A stretch of 64,000 nt of DNA from an uncultured Rhizobium sp. (lineage in GTDB: Bacteria > Pseudomonadota > Alphaproteobacteria > Rhizobiales > Rhizobiaceae), in NCBI GenBank assembly GCA_945952415.1, contig CAMFIF010000001.1:124001-188000 (forward strand), read 5' to 3'. The notes below the pieces were generated by a model. That model saw only the letters and a list, made by a program, of their open reading frames with translations. It did not search any database and was not told the DNA's origin. Position numbers and translations under genes: made by a program. Position 1 is the first letter of the stretch, and each line of letters opens with the position of its first letter. Shown here one piece after another: positions 53,095 through 61,621 of the stretch.

Positions 53095-54434
53095 TCCAGT
53101 CGCTCCGCTTCAGGCTGGCGGTCGGCGCGCTCATTGCCATCGTGCTTGCCCTGCTGGCGACCGGTTTCATCCTCAGCCGGGTCTTTACCGATTATGTGGT
53201 GCAGCGCTATCGCAGCGAGATGGGCGCGGTGATCGACCAGATCACCGCCGAGATGGAATTGCGCGAGGGCCAGCTGGTGCTGGCCCGCAAGCCCGCCGAT
53301 CCCCGTTTCCGCCTGCCGGCCAGCGGCCGCTACTGGCAGGTGATGCCGGAAAAGGGTGGCGCGCTCCGCTCTCCCTCCCTCTGGGACACGGTGCTTGCGG
53401 CTCAGCCGGGAGAGGAAGCCCATGGTTTCGCACGCGCGACCGGTCCCGATGGCAGCCCGGTTCTGATAGTCGAGCGGTCTCTCGTACTGGAGACGGGCAA
53501 TGGCGCGCGCATTCCCTTTCGGGTGCTCTCCGCCTTTCCCGAGGCGGAGTTGGAGGCGGCTCTCGAGGACTACCACAGCACTCTCCGGCTGATGCTTCTC
53601 GCCACCGCCGCTCTGCTGATGAGCGCAGCCTATCTGCAGGGCGCCATCGGCCTCAGGCCCCTGACCCGGCTGCGGCACGATGTCGGGCTTGTCCGCTCCG
53701 GCGCGGCAAACCTCATCGCGGAGGAAGGGCCGAGCGAGCTGAAGCCGCTGATTGCCGAACTGAATCTTCTTCTTCGCGAGCGACAGACGGCGCTGGAGCG
53801 CGCCCGCGCCCGGGCGAGCGATCTCGCCCACGGACTGAAGACCCCGCTGACCGTGCTTCTCCAGCTGGCCGATGGTCTGCCGCCCGAGGCGCGCAACCTG
53901 GCGCGCCAGCAGGTGGAGCTGGTGCGCCAGCGCGCAGACCGGCAATTACAGGCCGCTCGCCTCGGCGTCGAACGCATGGCGAGCACCAATCTGTCCAGTC
54001 TCTGCGGCAAGCTCGTCATGGTGCTCTCGCCGCTTACACGCGGGCGCAATATCCGTTTCGAACTCGATATTGCGCCCGGCATCGCCATCCATGCGGACGC
54101 GGCCGATCTGGCGGAATGCCTCGGCAATCTGCTCGACAATGCAGCCCGATGGACACGCACGGAAATCACGATCAGCGCCCGCCCGCTCGCGGGTGAGCGT
54201 ATTCAGATCACCCTTTCCGATGACGGGCCGGGCATTGCGCCTGAGGACCGCGAGCGGCTTCTTCGCCGGGGCGAAAGCGGCGAAGGCGAAGCGCCGGATG
54301 CCGCAGGCAGCGGGCTCGGTCTTTCGATCAGCCGCGATATCGTGGAGGCCTATGGCGGAACGCTGTCTCTTTTCACCGCGAAATCTGGCGGGTTGGAGGT
54401 CCGGCTCGATCTGCCGGGCGCTCCGGCGGGCTGA
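53091..54434 (+). CDS. Sensor histidine kinase
   Basis: Membrane histidine kinase, 447 residues, partner of the adjacent response regulator. TM1 (about 9-29) and TM2 (about 165-186) enclose a periplasmic domain of about 135 residues. A HAMP-like linker is followed by the H box SDLAHGLKTPL with His247, the N box NLLDNAARW, and G boxes DDGPGI and GSGLGLSI. The periplasmic domain is the likely contact for the upstream PepSY proteins. The stimulus is unknown; divalent cations or membrane stress are guesses from PhoQ-like architecture. Confidence 0.92.
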   Translation: MIQSLRFRLAVGALIAIVLALLATGFILSRVFTDYVVQRYRSEMGAVIDQITAEMELREGQLVLARKPADPRFRLPASGRYWQVMPEKGGALRSPSLWDTVLAAQPGEEAHGFARATGPDGSPVLIVERSLVLETGNGARIPFRVLSAFPEAELEAALEDYHSTLRLMLLATAALLMSAAYLQGAIGLRPLTRLRHDVGLVRSGAANLIAEEGPSELKPLIAELNLLLRERQTALERARARASDLAHGLKTPLTVLLQLADGLPPEARNLARQQVELVRQRADRQLQAARLGVERMASTNLSSLCGKLVMVLSPLTRGRNIRFELDIAPGIAIHADAADLAECLGNLLDNAARWTRTEITISARPLAGERIQITLSDDGPGIAPEDRERLLRRGESGEGEAPDAAGSGLGLSISRDIVEAYGGTLSLFTAKSGGLEVRLDLPGAPAG

Positions 54435-54459
54435 CGGAAAGATTCTCGGCGGGCGCCCG

Positions 54460-54488
54460 TTGCACTTTTTCGAGCCTGCGGTTATAAG
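54460..54488 (+). promoter_or_regulatory. Promoter of rpmI-rplT
   Basis: TTGCAC (54460-54465), a 17-base spacer and TATAAG (54483-54488) form a good sigma-70 type promoter. It leaves a leader of roughly 95 bases before rpmI, which may carry ribosomal-protein autoregulation. Confidence 0.65.
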
Positions 54489-54589
54489 CGCGCGTCCGAA
54501 CGGTCCGGCAGGGCATGCCGTGGCCGTTCTTTATGCTTGAAAACGGGCTTCGTCTGCCTGTTTCGATACAAGAACAATGGAGTAGCAAA

Positions 54590-54793
54590 ATGCCCAAGAT
54601 GAAGACGAAATCGTCTGCCAAGAAGCGGTTCAAGATCACCGCCTCCGGCAAGGTCAAGGCGCAGGCCGCTGGCAAGCGCCATGGCATGATCAAGCGTACC
54701 AACAAGTTCATCCGCGACGCACGCGGCACGATGGTTCTGGCCGAGCCCGATGGCAAGAAGGTCATCAAGAACTACCTGCCCAACGGTCTCTGA
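54590..54793 (+). CDS. rpmI: 50S ribosomal protein L35
   Basis: Ribosomal protein bL35, 67 residues, the normal size. The start [15 protein letters not shown] is diagnostic, and the protein is highly basic. The ATG at 54590 is preceded by GGAGT; the longer frame from 54515 is rejected. rplT follows after 37 bases, the usual rpmI-rplT pair, but here infC is separated from them by the PepSY/two-component genes. Confidence 0.97.
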   Translation: MPKMKTKSSAKKRFKITASGKVKAQAAGKRHGMIKRTNKFIRDARGTMVLAEPDGKKVIKNYLPNGL

Positions 54794-54830
54794 GACTGTT
54801 AGCCCCGCGTAACTTCAAGGAGATCATGAC

Positions 54831-55235
54831 ATGGCACGCGTAAAACGTGGCGTAACGTCCCGCGCCAAGCACAACAAGGTATTCAAGGCAGCCAAGGGTT
54901 TCTACGGCCGCCGCAAGAACACGATCCGCGCCGCAAAGGCCGCTGTGGATCGTTCCAAGCAGTTCGCTTACAAGGACCGCAAGATCAAGAAGCGGAATTT
55001 CCGCGCTCTGTGGATCCAGCGTATCAACGCCGCTGTGCGTGAATTTGGCCTGACCTACGGCCGCTTCATCGACGGCCTGAACAAGGCCGGCATCGCCGTT
55101 GACCGCAAGGTCCTGTCCGACATGGCCATCCATGAGCCGGCAGCTTTCGGCGCGCTCGTCGCCGCCGCCAAGAAGGCGCTCGCCTACCTCAAGGAAGCCG
55201 GTACGGCAAACGAGTTTGAAAGCGCGGTCAAGTAA
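54831..55235 (+). CDS. rplT: 50S ribosomal protein L20
   Basis: Ribosomal protein bL20, 134 residues, needed for early assembly of the large subunit. The start [17 protein letters not shown] and the core [16 protein letters not shown] are typical. The C-terminus is slightly longer than in E. coli (118 residues), as is usual in alphaproteobacteria. AAGGAG lies 9 bases before the ATG. A strong terminator follows. Confidence 0.97.
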   Translation: MARVKRGVTSRAKHNKVFKAAKGFYGRRKNTIRAAKAAVDRSKQFAYKDRKIKKRNFRALWIQRINAAVREFGLTYGRFIDGLNKAGIAVDRKVLSDMAIHEPAAFGALVAAAKKALAYLKEAGTANEFESAVK

Positions 55236-55275
55236 GCCAGCGCTTCCCAAGCTTTTGCATTGAAACCGATTGGGA

Positions 55276-55307
55276 AACCCGCGCTGGCAGGGCTGGCGCG
55301 GGTTTTT
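55276..55307 (+). terminator. Terminator after rplT
   Basis: A 9-bp stem AACCCGCGC/GCGCGGGTT (55276-55284 with 55296-55304) runs into TTTTT. Confidence 0.9.
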
Positions 55308-55359
55308 CTTATGCCCGTCTCGTCCCGCCTCTTTCCGATCCAATCCAGGAACACCAGGA

Positions 55360-56442
55360 ATGTCCGATCTCGACACTTTGAAAACCGAACTGCTGGGCGC
55401 GGTGGCCGGGGCCGCCGATGAAGCGGCCATCGAGGCCGTGCGCGTCTCCGCCCTTGGCAAGAAGGGCTCGGTCTCCGAACTCCTGAAGACGCTGGGCGCC
55501 ATGAGCGCCGAGGAGCGCCAGACCCGCGGCGCTGCCATCAACGCGCTCAAGAACGAGGTGACCGAGGCGATTGCCGCCCGCAAGGCCGAGCTGAAGGAAG
55601 CCGCCATTGCCGCCCGTTTGAAGGCCGAGACGGTGGATGTCAGCCTGCCGGTTCGCTCCTCCCCCGCCGAGCGCGGCCGCATCCATCCGATCAGCCAGAT
55701 CGTCGACGAGATCACCGCGATCTTCGGCGACATGGGCTTCTCGATTGCAGAAGGCCCCGATGTCGAGACGGACTACTATAACTTCACGGCCCTGAACTTC
55801 CCGGAAGGCCATCCGGCCCGCGAGATGCACGACACCTTCTTCTTCCGCCCGGATGAAAAAGGTGAGCGCAAGGTGCTGCGCACCCATACCTCGCCCGTGC
55901 AGGTGCGCACGATGGAGGCCGAGACACCGCCGATCCGCATCATCATTCCCGGCAAGACCTACCGCCAGGACAGCGACGCTACCCATTCCCCGATGTTCCA
56001 TCAGGTGGAAGGCCTCGTGGTCGACCGCAAGGCGAATGTCGCCAACATGCGCTGGGTGCTGGAAGAATTCTGCAAGGCCTTCTTCGAGGTGCCCTCGGTC
56101 ACAATGCGCTTCCGCCCGTCCTTCTTCCCCTTCACCGAACCGTCCTTCGAGGTCGACATCCAGTGCGACCGATCCGGCCCCTCGGTGAAGTTCGGCGAAG
56201 GCAAGGACTGGATGGAAATCCTCGGCTGCGGCATGGTTCACCCGAACGTGCTGCGTGCGGGCGGACTTGATCCGGACGAATATCAGGGCTTTGCCTGGGG
56301 CATGGGCCTCGACCGCATCGCCATGCTGAAATACGGAATGCCCGACCTGCGCGACTTCTTCAACGCTGATGTCCGCTGGATGACCCATTACGGCTTCCGC
56401 CCCCTCGACATGCCGACGCTGTTCGGGGGCTTGAGCCAGTAA
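55360..56442 (+). CDS. pheS: Phenylalanyl-tRNA synthetase alpha subunit
   Basis: Catalytic alpha subunit of the alpha2-beta2 synthetase that charges tRNA-Phe; 360 residues. An N-terminal coiled-coil (about 1-90) precedes the class II core with motif 2 ([11 protein letters not shown] region), [14 protein letters not shown] and motif 3 [20 protein letters not shown] lies before the ATG at 55360; the longer frame from 55270 is rejected. Its stop is followed after one base by a DUF4160 gene, so pheS and pheT are separated by two small genes. Confidence 0.97.
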   Translation: MSDLDTLKTELLGAVAGAADEAAIEAVRVSALGKKGSVSELLKTLGAMSAEERQTRGAAINALKNEVTEAIAARKAELKEAAIAARLKAETVDVSLPVRSSPAERGRIHPISQIVDEITAIFGDMGFSIAEGPDVETDYYNFTALNFPEGHPAREMHDTFFFRPDEKGERKVLRTHTSPVQVRTMEAETPPIRIIIPGKTYRQDSDATHSPMFHQVEGLVVDRKANVANMRWVLEEFCKAFFEVPSVTMRFRPSFFPFTEPSFEVDIQCDRSGPSVKFGEGKDWMEILGCGMVHPNVLRAGGLDPDEYQGFAWGMGLDRIAMLKYGMPDLRDFFNADVRWMTHYGFRPLDMPTLFGGLSQ

Positions 56443-56443
56443 G

Positions 56444-56677
56444 ATGCCGACGGTGCTCCGCAAGTACGGCCTGCGCTTTCACTTCTATTCCGGCGACCGT
56501 TACGAGCCTCCACATATCCATGTAGAGGGAAACGGCGGCGAAGCGAAGGTCTGGCTGACAGAGGTCAGGGTTGCGGAGGCCGGGGGCTTCAGTCAGAAGG
56601 ACCTCGCGCGTATAGTGGCGGTGGTCGAGGAACACAGGCACATGATGCTGGAGGCTTGGCATGACTATTTCGCATGA
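56444..56677 (+). CDS. DUF4160 protein
   Basis: A 77-residue protein of the DUF4160 family, with the conserved pattern of GLRFHFYSGDRYEPPHIHV, a His pair in PHIHV, and a C-terminal helix ending HDYF. DUF4160 genes are commonly next to DUF2442 genes, as here, and have been proposed as toxin-antitoxin-like pairs; activity is not established to my knowledge. Its ATG lies one base after the pheS stop, and it overlaps the next gene by 17 bases, so it must be expressed from the phe operon. Confidence 0.85.
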   Translation: MPTVLRKYGLRFHFYSGDRYEPPHIHVEGNGGEAKVWLTEVRVAEAGGFSQKDLARIVAVVEEHRHMMLEAWHDYFA

Positions 56678-56939
56678 TAGCTATCCGGAGGCCGAGCGGC
56701 CCGTCGAGGCATGGTGCGACCTGCATGAAGTTCATGTGCGCCTGGCAGACGGCCGGCATGTCGCAACTCCGCTCTGGTGGTATCCACGCCTCCTGAACGC
56801 AACGCCTGCCCAGCGCAACAATGTCCATCTCATGCTTGCGGGCGTGCATTGGCCGGATGTCGACGAGGATCTGTCGATCAGGGGCATGCTCGCCGGCTGG
56901 AAGGCGCCAGGGGCCAAGGCGCCGGGCAAGGCCGCCTGA
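56661..56939 (+). CDS. DUF2442 protein
   Basis: A 92-residue protein of the DUF2442 family. The core with HEVHVRLADGRHVATPLWWYPRLL and the acidic IHWPDVDEDLSI-like segment (VHWPDVDEDLSI) is typical; these proteins are small and single-domain. A Lys/Ala/Pro-rich tail follows. It overlaps the DUF4160 gene by 17 bases in another frame and lies 66 bases before pheT. The pair could be a nucleic-acid or protein-binding module; which member, if either, is toxic is unknown. Confidence 0.85.
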   Translation: MTISHDSYPEAERPVEAWCDLHEVHVRLADGRHVATPLWWYPRLLNATPAQRNNVHLMLAGVHWPDVDEDLSIRGMLAGWKAPGAKAPGKAA

Positions 56940-57005
56940 ACGAGTTTACCGGGTGTCCGGCAGGGCCTGAGGGCCTGATGAAAGAGACGATGAAGGTTTG
57001 ACACG

Positions 57006-59429
57006 ATGAAATTCACCCTTTCCTGGCTCAAGGATCACCTTGAAACCGATGCGACGCTTGAGGAAATCTGCGAGCGCCTGACGGCGATCGGCCTCGAGGT
57101 CGAGGATGTGGACGACAAGGCGGCCTACAAGCCCTTCGTCATCGCCAAGGTGCTCTCTGCCGAAAAGCATCCGCAGGCCGACCGGCTGAAGGTGCTGATG
57201 GTCGATATCGGCGCGGGCGCGCCGGTTCAGGTCGTCTGCGGCGCGCCGAATGCGCGTGCCGGCCTTGTCGGCGCCTTTGCCGCGCCCGGCACCCATGTGC
57301 CCGGCATCGACGTGACGCTCGCCGTCGGCAATATCCGCGGCGTCGAGAGCCGCGGCATGATGTGCTCCGAGAAGGAGCTCGACATGTCCGACAATCACGA
57401 CGGCATCATCGACTTGCCCGAGGATGCACCCGTCGGCGAAAGCTTTGCCGCCTATGCCGGCATCGACGATCCTGTCATCGAGATCAACCTCACGCCGAAC
57501 CGCTCCGATTGCACCAGCATCTACGGCATCGCGCGCGATCTCGCCGCCTCCGGCCTCGGTCGCCTGAAGGCCCCGAAGCCTCCGGCCTTCAAGGTCGAGG
57601 GCACGACGCCCACCGAAGTCATCCTCGATCTGGACGATGAAAGCCTCTGCCCGGGTTTTGCGCTTCGTCTCGTGCGCGGCGTGAAGAACGGCCCGAGCCC
57701 GGCCTGGATGCAGCGCCGTCTCACTGCCATCGGCCTTCGTCCGATCAATGCGCTGGTCGACATCACCAACTACCTGACCTTCGATCAAGGCCGCCCGCTG
57801 CACGTCTTCGATGCCGCCAAGGTGAAGGGCAACCTCACCGTCCGCCGCGCCGCCGAAGGCGAAACCGTGCTGGCGCTCGATGGCCGCGAATACAAGCTCG
57901 GGCCCCAGAATGTGGTGATCTCCGATGAGAACGGCGTCGAATCCATCGGCGGCATCATGGGCGGCGAACATTCCGGCTGCGACGAGAACACGGTGGATGT
58001 GCTGATCGAATCCGCGCTCTGGCATCCCCTCAACATCGCCAAGACCGGCCGCTCGCTCGGCATCATCACCGATGCGCGCTACCGCTTCGAGCGCGGCGTC
58101 GATCCGGAATACATGGTTCCCGGGCTGGAACGCGCGACCGAGCTGGTGCTCGAACTTTGCGGCGGCACGGCTGCCGAAGCCCGCGTCAGCGGCTACAAGG
58201 GTTATCAGGCGAAGATCGTCGATTTCCCCTTCTCCGAGGTCAAGCGGCTGACGGGCCTCACAGTCTCGAAGGAAGAATCGGTCGAAATCCTCACCGGTCT
58301 CGGCTTCACGGTTGCCGGCTCCGGCGAGCGCGTGTCCGTCTCGGTTCCCTCCTGGCGTCCCGATGTGGATGGCAAGGCGGATCTCGTGGAAGAGGTCATG
58401 CGCATCCATGGCGTGGACAACATCAAGCCCGAGCCTCTGGAGCGGGATGTGCCGGTCAATGGCCGCATTCTCACCACGCTGCAGATCCGCACCCGCGCGG
58501 CCAAGCGTGCACTTGCCGCGCGCGGCATGCTGGAAGCGGTCACCTGGTCTTTCATCTCCGAAGACCAGGCGAAGCTTTTCGGTGGCGGCTCCGAGGCACT
58601 GAAGCTGGCCAATCCGATTGCCGCCGACATGTCCGACATGCGCCCCTCGCTGCTGCCGGGCCTGCTCACCGCAGCCCAGCGCAATGCCGACAAGGGCTTT
58701 GGCGATGTGGCGATCTTCGAAGTTTCCGGCACCTATGAAAACGACCGGCCGGAAGGCCAGCGGCGTGTGGCCGGCGGCATCCGCCGCGGTACGGCGACGC
58801 TCTCGGGTGCGGGCCGCATGTGGTCCAACGCCAAGACCGGCGGCGGCAAGAATGTCGACGTCTTCGACGCCAAGGCCGATGCGCTGGCGGTGATCGAGGC
58901 GGCGGGCCTGCCCATGGCCAATATCCAGATCGAGCAGGGCGGACCCGACTGGTACCATCCCGGCCGTTCCGGCACCATCAAGATGGGCCCGAAGATCGTG
59001 CTCGGCCATTTCGGCGAATTCCATCCCAAGGTGCTGGAAGCGCTCGACGTTTCCGGTGCGTTGGCGGGCTTCGAAGTCTTCCTCGATGCCATGCAGGAGC
59101 CGAAGAAGAAGGCGACCCGCACCAAGGCAGCGCTCGAGCTCTCGCCCTTCCAGGCGGTGAGGCGCGACTTCGCCTTCGTGGTCGAAAAGGCGGTCGATGC
59201 CGGTTCGATCCTGAAGGCGGCGGCAAGCGCCGACCGCAAGCTGATCACCGCCGTCAACGTCTTCGACGTCTTCGAGGGCGCTTCGATCGGCGAAGGCAAG
59301 AAGTCGGTCGCCATCGAAGTTGTCATCCAGCCCGTCGAGCGCACGCTGACGGACGAGGATTTCGAGGCACTGACCGCCCGGATCGTCGGCAACGTGACGA
59401 AGACCACCGGCGGCGCCCTGCGCGCCTGA
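57006..59429 (+). CDS. pheT: Phenylalanyl-tRNA synthetase beta subunit
   Basis: Beta subunit of the synthetase, 807 residues, the full bacterial length. Domains in order: N-terminal B1 with the EMAP-like tRNA-binding domain B2 (about 39-150), B3/B4 editing region (about 210-400) with [10 protein letters not shown]5 (about 405-475), the catalytic-like B6/B7 and the C-terminal ferredoxin-like FDX-ACB domain (about 710-805, with [13 protein letters not shown]). The ATG at 57006 has GATGAAGG upstream. It is separated from pheS by two small genes. Confidence 0.97.
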   Translation: MKFTLSWLKDHLETDATLEEICERLTAIGLEVEDVDDKAAYKPFVIAKVLSAEKHPQADRLKVLMVDIGAGAPVQVVCGAPNARAGLVGAFAAPGTHVPGIDVTLAVGNIRGVESRGMMCSEKELDMSDNHDGIIDLPEDAPVGESFAAYAGIDDPVIEINLTPNRSDCTSIYGIARDLAASGLGRLKAPKPPAFKVEGTTPTEVILDLDDESLCPGFALRLVRGVKNGPSPAWMQRRLTAIGLRPINALVDITNYLTFDQGRPLHVFDAAKVKGNLTVRRAAEGETVLALDGREYKLGPQNVVISDENGVESIGGIMGGEHSGCDENTVDVLIESALWHPLNIAKTGRSLGIITDARYRFERGVDPEYMVPGLERATELVLELCGGTAAEARVSGYKGYQAKIVDFPFSEVKRLTGLTVSKEESVEILTGLGFTVAGSGERVSVSVPSWRPDVDGKADLVEEVMRIHGVDNIKPEPLERDVPVNGRILTTLQIRTRAAKRALAARGMLEAVTWSFISEDQAKLFGGGSEALKLANPIAADMSDMRPSLLPGLLTAAQRNADKGFGDVAIFEVSGTYENDRPEGQRRVAGGIRRGTATLSGAGRMWSNAKTGGGKNVDVFDAKADALAVIEAAGLPMANIQIEQGGPDWYHPGRSGTIKMGPKIVLGHFGEFHPKVLEALDVSGALAGFEVFLDAMQEPKKKATRTKAALELSPFQAVRRDFAFVVEKAVDAGSILKAAASADRKLITAVNVFDVFEGASIGEGKKSVAIEVVIQPVERTLTDEDFEALTARIVGNVTKTTGGALRA

Positions 59430-59454
59430 CCTAAGGTAAGGCAACAAGGCGAGA

Positions 59455-59479
59455 AGGCACTCTCCCGGGTGCCTTTTTG
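59455..59479 (+). terminator. Terminator after pheT
   Basis: Stem AAGGCAC/GTGCCTT (59455-59461 with 59470-59476) with an 8-base loop is followed by TTTTT, 26 bases after the pheT stop. Confidence 0.85.
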
Positions 59480-59545
59480 CATTTCGGGTGGTGGACCCAC
59501 TCCACCTCGCGATAGTTTTCCCGGAGCAACAGGGAGACTGAACCG

Positions 59546-60169
59546 ATGCGAAAACCCGCAAGTGTGAAAGGCCTGGAAGATCTCGGCCGGGTACGCCTGT
59601 CGAAGAACTTCTTCCTGCGCGATTTCCTGCATTCGGAAATCGCAGCACTCCATGGTTTCTCCAACATCCCCGACGATCCCGATCTCGCCATCGCGGCGGG
59701 CAGGAAACTCTGCGAGGAGCTGCTGGAGCCACTGCAGGAGACTTTCGGGCGGCTGCATATCCGTTCCGCCTATCGCTCGCCCGAGGTCAACGATTTCGGC
59801 AACCGGAACGGCTTGAACTGCGCGCAGAACGAAAAGAACTATGCCGGCCACATCTGGGACAGGCGGGATGCGGCGGGCAACATGGGTGCGACGGCCTGCA
59901 TCGCCATTCCCTGGGTCTGGGACCGGTTTCAGGCGGAAGGCGACTGGCGGCGGCTCGCCTGGTGGATCCACGATCATCTGCCCTATCACGGACTTGAGTT
60001 TTTCCCGAAGCTCTGGGCGGTCAACGTCAACTGGCGCGAAAACCCCGAGCGCATCATCACCAGCTTCGCCAATCCGCGCGGCGTGCTGACAAAACCCGGC
60101 ATGGCGAACCACGGCGGCGGCCATGCGGGGGAGTATGAGGGGTTTCCAGAATTGAAGCGGGAGTGGTGA
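59546..60169 (+). CDS. Peptidase M15-like protein
   Basis: A 207-residue protein whose central part (about 65-170) resembles the hedgehog/DD-peptidase zinc-binding fold: RLHIRSAYRSPEVNDFGNR matches the Arg-Ser-x-Tyr-Arg-Ser motif of M15-type peptidases, and HIWDRRDAAG and YHGLEFFP give candidate His/Asp ligands. The full His-x-x-x-His pattern is not certain, so activity is unproven. GGAGACTGAACC precedes the ATG. No signal peptide is visible. Confidence 0.75.
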   Translation: MRKPASVKGLEDLGRVRLSKNFFLRDFLHSEIAALHGFSNIPDDPDLAIAAGRKLCEELLEPLQETFGRLHIRSAYRSPEVNDFGNRNGLNCAQNEKNYAGHIWDRRDAAGNMGATACIAIPWVWDRFQAEGDWRRLAWWIHDHLPYHGLEFFPKLWAVNVNWRENPERIITSFANPRGVLTKPGMANHGGGHAGEYEGFPELKREW

Positions 60170-60207
60170 TTCTCAGGGCATCCGTCAAAATGCCTCCTCA
60201 TGGGTGC

Positions 60208-60368
60208 ACCCCCACCCCTGACCCCTCCCCACAAGGGGGAGGGGGAAAGCGCTGCCGTGCACGGAGGTCCCGTGGATGTCCCAGACCCCGTTGATCCGGT
60301 CCGAGAATGGGCCGTGGCAAAACGTCAGCCTTCCCTCCCCCTTGTGGGGAGGGGGAGGGGTGGGGGTA
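60208..60368. repeat. Long inverted repeat with CTCCCC-rich arms
   Basis: Arms at 60208-60246 and 60331-60368 match as inverted copies with one base gap and a few mismatches, around an 84-base centre. Each arm contains the smaller palindrome CCTCCCC-ACAA-GGGGGAGG type. The whole resembles mosaic intergenic elements (RIME-like) common in rhizobia and could form a large hairpin in RNA. Confidence 0.75.
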
Positions 60369-60451
60369 ACCGCGCATGCAAGCGCGAGAGGTTTCGGCAA
60401 CTGAAGCGGCTAGGGTTATGGAAGCAGAACGGTAGAACGACGTGCGAGCAG

Positions 60452-60501
60452 CCCCCTCATCCGGCCCTTCGGGCCACCTTCTCCCCGCTGGGGAGAAGAG
60501 G
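60452..60501. repeat. Rhizobial palindromic repeat element
   Basis: The segment contains two adjacent palindromes, GGCCCTTCGGGCC (around 60463-60475) and CTTCTCCCC-GCT-GGGGAGAAG (60479-60499), preceded by CCCCTCATCC. This arrangement is widespread in Rhizobiales genomes as a dispersed intergenic repeat. Confidence 0.75.
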
Positions 60502-60552
60502 GAGCGTGCGGCCCTCTCTGACGACGTATCGGGAATGAGCGGGTGCGGCAGA

Positions 60553-60580
60553 CCTCCTCTCCCCGGCGGGGAGAGGATGC
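60553..60580. repeat. Short palindromic repeat
   Basis: TCCTCTCCCC-GGC-GGGGAGAGGA (60556-60578) is a near-perfect palindrome of the same family as the element at 60452-60501. It lies 38 bases after the minus-strand regulator stop and could serve as a 3' end structure. Confidence 0.65.
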
Positions 60581-60617
60581 CGGCAGGACGGTGGCTATGC
60601 CCAGCCCCACCCCAACC

Positions 60618-61460
60618 TCAGAAACTCGCCGGCGTGTTGATCCAGATGAGGATGGTCTCGGATTTCGAGCTGTTGCGCCAGGAATGGGGGCGGTGGCTTT
60701 CGAAGGTGAAGCTGTCTCCGGCATTGAGTTCGAAGAACTGGTCGCCGTCGAGAACGATCTCCAGCGAGCCGGTCAGCACGTAGATGAATTCCTCGCCGTC
60801 ATGCTGGTAGGCGCCTTCGGAGGACGCGCCGGGGGCGAGCTGGAAGCGGTGGCACTGCATCTGCTTGGCGCCTTCCGCCAGCACCTGCACGGTGACGCCG
60901 GATGTCGTGGCCGGCCAGGTCGGCCATTCGCCGTAGCGCACCAGGCTTTCGTTCGGGCGGGTGGTGTCCTCGCCGCAGAGGATCGACACCGTCGTGCCGA
61001 AATAATGGGCGACCGCATGCAGCGCCGTCAGCGACAGCCCCTGAGAGGTGCGCTCGAAGGTGGAGAGAACCGATGTCGTGACCCCGATGGCCTTTGCCAC
61101 CGTCTCCAGCGTGTCGCCGGCCGCCCGGCGCATGCGGCGCACCTTGTGGCCGACGGGGATCTCATCCGCCGCGGGCTTCCGCTCGGGTACGGTGGCGGCG
61201 GCCGGGGGCGGGGCAAGTTCGGTGTCCGCCTCGCCGTCGCTCTTCAGGAATTCGCGGATCGCGGCCGGGTTCAGCCCTTGCTCCTGCCTCAGCCAAGCGA
61301 TGCGTTTCAGGCGCTCCAGCAGATCGGTATCGTAGAGCCGCTGGCCGGAGGCGGTGCGGATCGGCTCGAAAAGCGCCTGCGTTTCCCATAGCCGGAGCGT
61401 CGAGGGCGACACGCCCACCATGCGCGCAGCTTCCGCAATCTTGAACCGTGTTGTCTGCAT
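60618..61460 (-). CDS. MerR-XRE-cupin fusion regulator
   Basis: A 280-residue regulator with three recognisable modules: a MerR-type helix-turn-helix (about 5-72, KIAEAARMVGVSPSTLRLWE), an Ala/Pro-rich linker, an XRE-type helix-turn-helix (about 105-160, GDTLETVAKAIGVTTSVLS) and a C-terminal cupin (about 195-278, HDGEEFIYVLTGSLEI). Two DNA-binding domains in one chain are unusual. It is divergent from gabT with 161 bases between, so it probably regulates gabTD, with GABA or a related amine as a candidate ligand for the cupin; this is inference. Confidence 0.88.
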   Translation of the reverse strand: MQTTRFKIAEAARMVGVSPSTLRLWETQALFEPIRTASGQRLYDTDLLERLKRIAWLRQEQGLNPAAIREFLKSDGEADTELAPPPAAATVPERKPAADEIPVGHKVRRMRRAAGDTLETVAKAIGVTTSVLSTFERTSQGLSLTALHAVAHYFGTTVSILCGEDTTRPNESLVRYGEWPTWPATTSGVTVQVLAEGAKQMQCHRFQLAPGASSEGAYQHDGEEFIYVLTGSLEIVLDGDQFFELNAGDSFTFESHRPHSWRNSSKSETILIWINTPASF

Positions 61461-61621
61461 CCGGGCTCGCCGTTCCTGTCTTGCGGAATCTCTTTAAGGC
61501 TCGAAATCCATATTGCAAATCTACAGAAAAAATGTAAGTAAATTTTCGGCCCAAGTCGAGGGCCGATTTCTTTGACCAGAGCGCGGAGCCCCGCGCCCCT
61601 CACCATCCCGGGGATTTCACC
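61461..61621. promoter_or_regulatory. Divergent promoter region between regulator and gabT
   Basis: The 161 bases hold an AT-rich core (about 61505-61545) with the imperfect dyad TACAGAAAAAATGTA (61521-61535), in which TACA and TGTA are inverted. It is a candidate operator for the divergent regulator, and the surrounding AT-rich bases probably supply both -10 regions. No consensus promoter is assigned. Confidence 0.35.

Larger units (their letters stand above)
60170..60617. other. Repeat-rich intergenic region
   Basis: These 448 bases hold no supported gene. Most of the stretch is made of palindromic and inverted repeats (separate entries), rich in runs of C and G such as CCCCTCCCC. It lies between the convergent M15-like and MerR-XRE-cupin genes. 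Confidence 0.7.

Noticed and set aside
56946..59732. 928-residue open frame opposite pheT
   Set aside because: It is a shadow of pheT in GC-rich DNA, with no recognisable motifs.
60206..60580. Possible CRISPR array or tandem repeat
   Set aside because: The repeats are inverted and of different types, without regular spacing or unique spacers; they fit rhizobial palindromic elements.
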